26,928 bases of DNA from Acanthaster planci (Eukaryota; Echinodermata; Asteroidea; Valvatida; Acanthasteridae): positions 556,085 to 583,012 of the forward strand of contig NW_019091398.1 of the NCBI RefSeq assembly GCF_001949145.1, given 5' to 3'. A program made the position numbers and the translations under genes. The notes under the pieces were generated by a model, which worked only from the letters and a program-made list of their open reading frames with translations, was not told where the DNA came from and did no database searches. Below, one piece after another: positions 24,676 through 26,928 of this stretch (within the stretch, counting starts at the first letter, position 1; every line of letters begins with the position of its first letter).

Positions 24676-26260
24676 TCAAGCAAGTTATCTTGAAGAATTA
24701 TCTTCAGGTTCTTGTCATCACTGAGTGGCACGAGCGGATGAATTGCCCAAGTTTGTGTCTTACTTGTAATAGTTATATAAAGGTACCGGTATACGCCCGC
24801 TGAAATGAAGAACATGAAGCTAAAAGGAACAAAAAAATAGAAAATGCATCTTTGCATCTCTTTGTTTTCGAATGTCAACCCATATTTTGATGCTTTTTTG
24901 GTTTTTATGGTAATGTATTTGCATATTCATGAGCAGAACTATGACGCCATCCAAGGCACTGAATCTCAATGTTGCACTGATTTGTGCACAGAAAATCTTA
25001 TTGTTAACCACTGCTATTGTTAACCACTGCTATGGAAGGTTACATTTTCTTTGGCAATTTTTCCTGTGTATGGATATGGCAATAATCCAGCAAAAATCCT
25101 TTTCACAGTAATGTTCCCAGATAGCAAATTTGGGGTTCACAATGCGAACATGAAAACAAATGCAACCTGAACCACATCTTCCTGGATTTACATCTAAGCA
25201 AAAGCGCCCTCACTTGTCCAGAAATGTCCAGAATTTTTAATGTTTGAAAATGTGCACCGTTCAGTTCAGTACGTAGCTCAAAAAAGATGTCAAACAGTCT
25301 TCATACATGTACATGGGTGAAGAGTACAGAGATACACAAACAGTGATTCTAAGAAAAAAATTTCCTGAATCCTTTAAAACTGATATTAACATTATGTTGC
25401 CTTTTGCGTGATATTTAATATTTGTATTACCCCTTGAATAATCAGTAGAGCTTTTACCTATTGGCACGTAGTGTACTCTATGATTGGCGGTTACTGATGA
25501 GTCATTTGGTGAACACAGGCACCAGACACTGTAGATTTCCTTAATTCTTATTTTATGTGGACACCTTTGTAGTTTTTGTGACGGTGTGAACTTTAAACCA
25601 CACGGATGTGGACTGCGTCTGTTCCTTTTCCGCGCCGAAATGAGGGTCAGGAAATTTAAGTTAGTACCCTGCGTGTACAGGACACTAATTCAGCCCTGTT
25701 CCTGCTCGGTTATTTTTTTTCCCAGAAAAAATATAGCGACCCGGATAAGGATAGAATAATTTTTGGTTGATTCGAAGGTGTTTGCGGTAGCTGATGTTAT
25801 CTCTTTGGAACATTTATTTGTACAGTCGATATAGGCCTACATGTACATGTACAGCTAAAATGTTGTTTGGGATTTCGCCTACGGGTAGAAAGTTACTTCA
25901 TCATCACTGTAGAGGAGCTATACATGTGGGCCAGATTGAGTATATAGCTTTGCGTCAGACAGTGAATTCTTCAACTTAGAAAGCAGCTGCAGTGTATATT
26001 TTTGGAAAGGGATTCTTCAAGCTTTCTACTTTCATGAGTTTTTCTTTTGATTATGATCACCGTCGTTTTTTTTGCACGGTAAAGCCGGTTCCGTATTTCA
26101 GCATTCCTTCATACAGGGCCCATTTAGAGGCTCGTAAAAACAACCTGCGTTGTGGATGTTGTATTGGAATACAGCAATCGTTTTCTCATATTTTGTAAAT
26201 CGTTTTCTAGAATTAAACGCGTACTGGCACTGTAAGTGAAAACAGTTGTAAACCTCCACC
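24676..26260. other. Upstream region of the EPHX1-like gene; no other gene seen
   Basis: No splice-supported exon is visible. A 16-bp direct duplication (ATTGTTAACCACTGCT) occupies 25000-25015 and 25016-25031. Two inverted CCAAT boxes (ATTGG, near 25460 and 25483) and an AP-1/NF-E2-type TGAGTCA (25498-25504) lie about 760-800 bp before the ATG and could be promoter elements. CATGTACATGTACA at about 25840-25852 is a word common throughout the window. Confidence 0.45.
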
Positions 26261-26787
26261 ATGGTATGGAAACTAGCGGTCACCGTACTTCTTTTGGGGC
26301 TGGGTATCGCCTACATGAGCGGTCTCTTCAGATCGCCGCCTGATCCACCAGAGGTTGGTGACGGATGGTGGGGACGAGGTGACAAGCCTAAGAAGGAAGA
26401 AGACACGTCTGTTAAGAGATTCAACATTCGTTTCCCAGACGCGGATCTAGCTGATCTAAAAGGTGCGATTTCAGTAGGTGCATGCTTATTGCAGTTTGGT
26501 GCACAGTTTGGTAGGTGCTATGCTTCGGATCACAAGGGAAAGAGGAGGTGTGGTTAAGGGACACGAGGCTACTTGAACCTTGTTTATGTGACTGACGCCA
26601 TCTTATGTAGTTTGTTGTGAGGGTTTTTCTTCTTCTGTAATATTTGTGTTAAATTTTCATTTCTCCTTTCCACAGAGCGCCTCAGGAGAACTCGATGGTT
26701 TGAGAGTGTCGAAGGTACCAAGTTTCATTTTGGTATCAAGCCCGAGTACATGAAGAAAATAGTGGACTACTGGCTAAACAAATACGA
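26261..26787 (+). CDS. EPHX1: Microsomal epoxide hydrolase (EPHX1-like), first two coding exons, 3'-partial
   Basis: Microsomal epoxide hydrolase is an ER-membrane alpha/beta-hydrolase that adds water to xenobiotic and lipid epoxides. The ATG at 26261 sits in a strong context (CCTCCACCATGG). Exon 1 is 26261-26462 and exon 2 is 26676-26787; both junction phases agree and the gene then leaves the window. Residues 4-23 form the single N-terminal membrane anchor. GDGWWG (33-38) is the family's DGWWG signature, followed by the charged linker and FNIRFPDADLADLKERL. Exon 2 gives RWFESVEGTKFHFGIKPEYM then KKIVDYW, matching the family's 'HYGFNSNYLKKVISYW' segment (EHN, epoxide hydrolase N-terminal domain). 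The oxyanion HGWPG and catalytic triad lie downstream, outside the window, so activity cannot be judged. The symbol denotes the family; several paralogues are common in invertebrates. Confidence 0.9.
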
Positions 26788-26928
26788 GTGAGTCACACGA
26801 TTGGAAAGTTGGGGATTAGACGGCAATCCGCCCTGTAGATGTTTCAAATTCATTTTGTGTTCTACAGCCGAAGTAATCGCAGCACGCATATACGTTTCAA
26901 CACGTGATGTAGGCCTAACTCTCCTTCA

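Noticed and set aside
26261-26557. 98-aa single-exon small membrane protein
   Set aside because: Only the first 67 codons match the epoxide hydrolase N-terminus. A donor at 26463 joins in phase to exon 26676, so the rest is intron read-through.

Overview
This is intron-rich, moderately AT-rich animal nuclear DNA. Four protein genes read well only as spliced exons: introns with GT/AG borders and pyrimidine tracts, and phases that match across every junction I checked. Frequent ACATGTACATGT and TAGGCCTA words, an L2/CR1-type LINE and foldback MITEs suggest a marine invertebrate deuterostome. An echinoderm is my best guess; this is inference from texture, not a placement. Layout: (1) 52-3727, plus strand: the last six coding exons of an SLC5-family sodium/solute symporter, probably the monocarboxylate/iodide/multivitamin branch. 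(2) 3728-6513: intergenic, no gene seen. (3) 6514-12965, plus strand: a complete eight-exon gene for a ~296-residue protein, tentatively related to the sperm-tail protein TEPP/SPMIP8. It probably ends in a spliced 3' UTR reaching about 14.67 kb. Its introns hold two TIR-bearing MITEs, a long inverted repeat and a triplicated splice acceptor. (4) 14.7-16.4 kb: convergent intergenic/3' UTR space with a tRNA-like relic. (5) 21271-16423, minus strand: a complete ten-exon SELENOO (SelO/YdiU) protein-AMPylator gene. Cys stands where vertebrate SELENOO has selenocysteine, and the N-terminal reading frame is unresolved. (6) 21.3-26.2 kb: mainly repeat-derived, with a decayed LINE reverse transcriptase (minus strand, about 22.75-24.24 kb) and a tRNA-derived SINE with a MIR-like tail (minus strand, about 24.48-24.68 kb). 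(7) 26261-26787, plus strand: the first two coding exons of a microsomal epoxide hydrolase (EPHX1-like) gene that runs off the window. The genes look like unrelated neighbours (transport, sperm/cilium, redox/AMPylation, detoxification) with no operon-like logic. I found no clearly new biological system. The best leads are the tandemly triplicated 3' splice site in gene 2, the Sec-to-Cys SELENOO with a broken N-terminal frame, and the foldback elements in introns.
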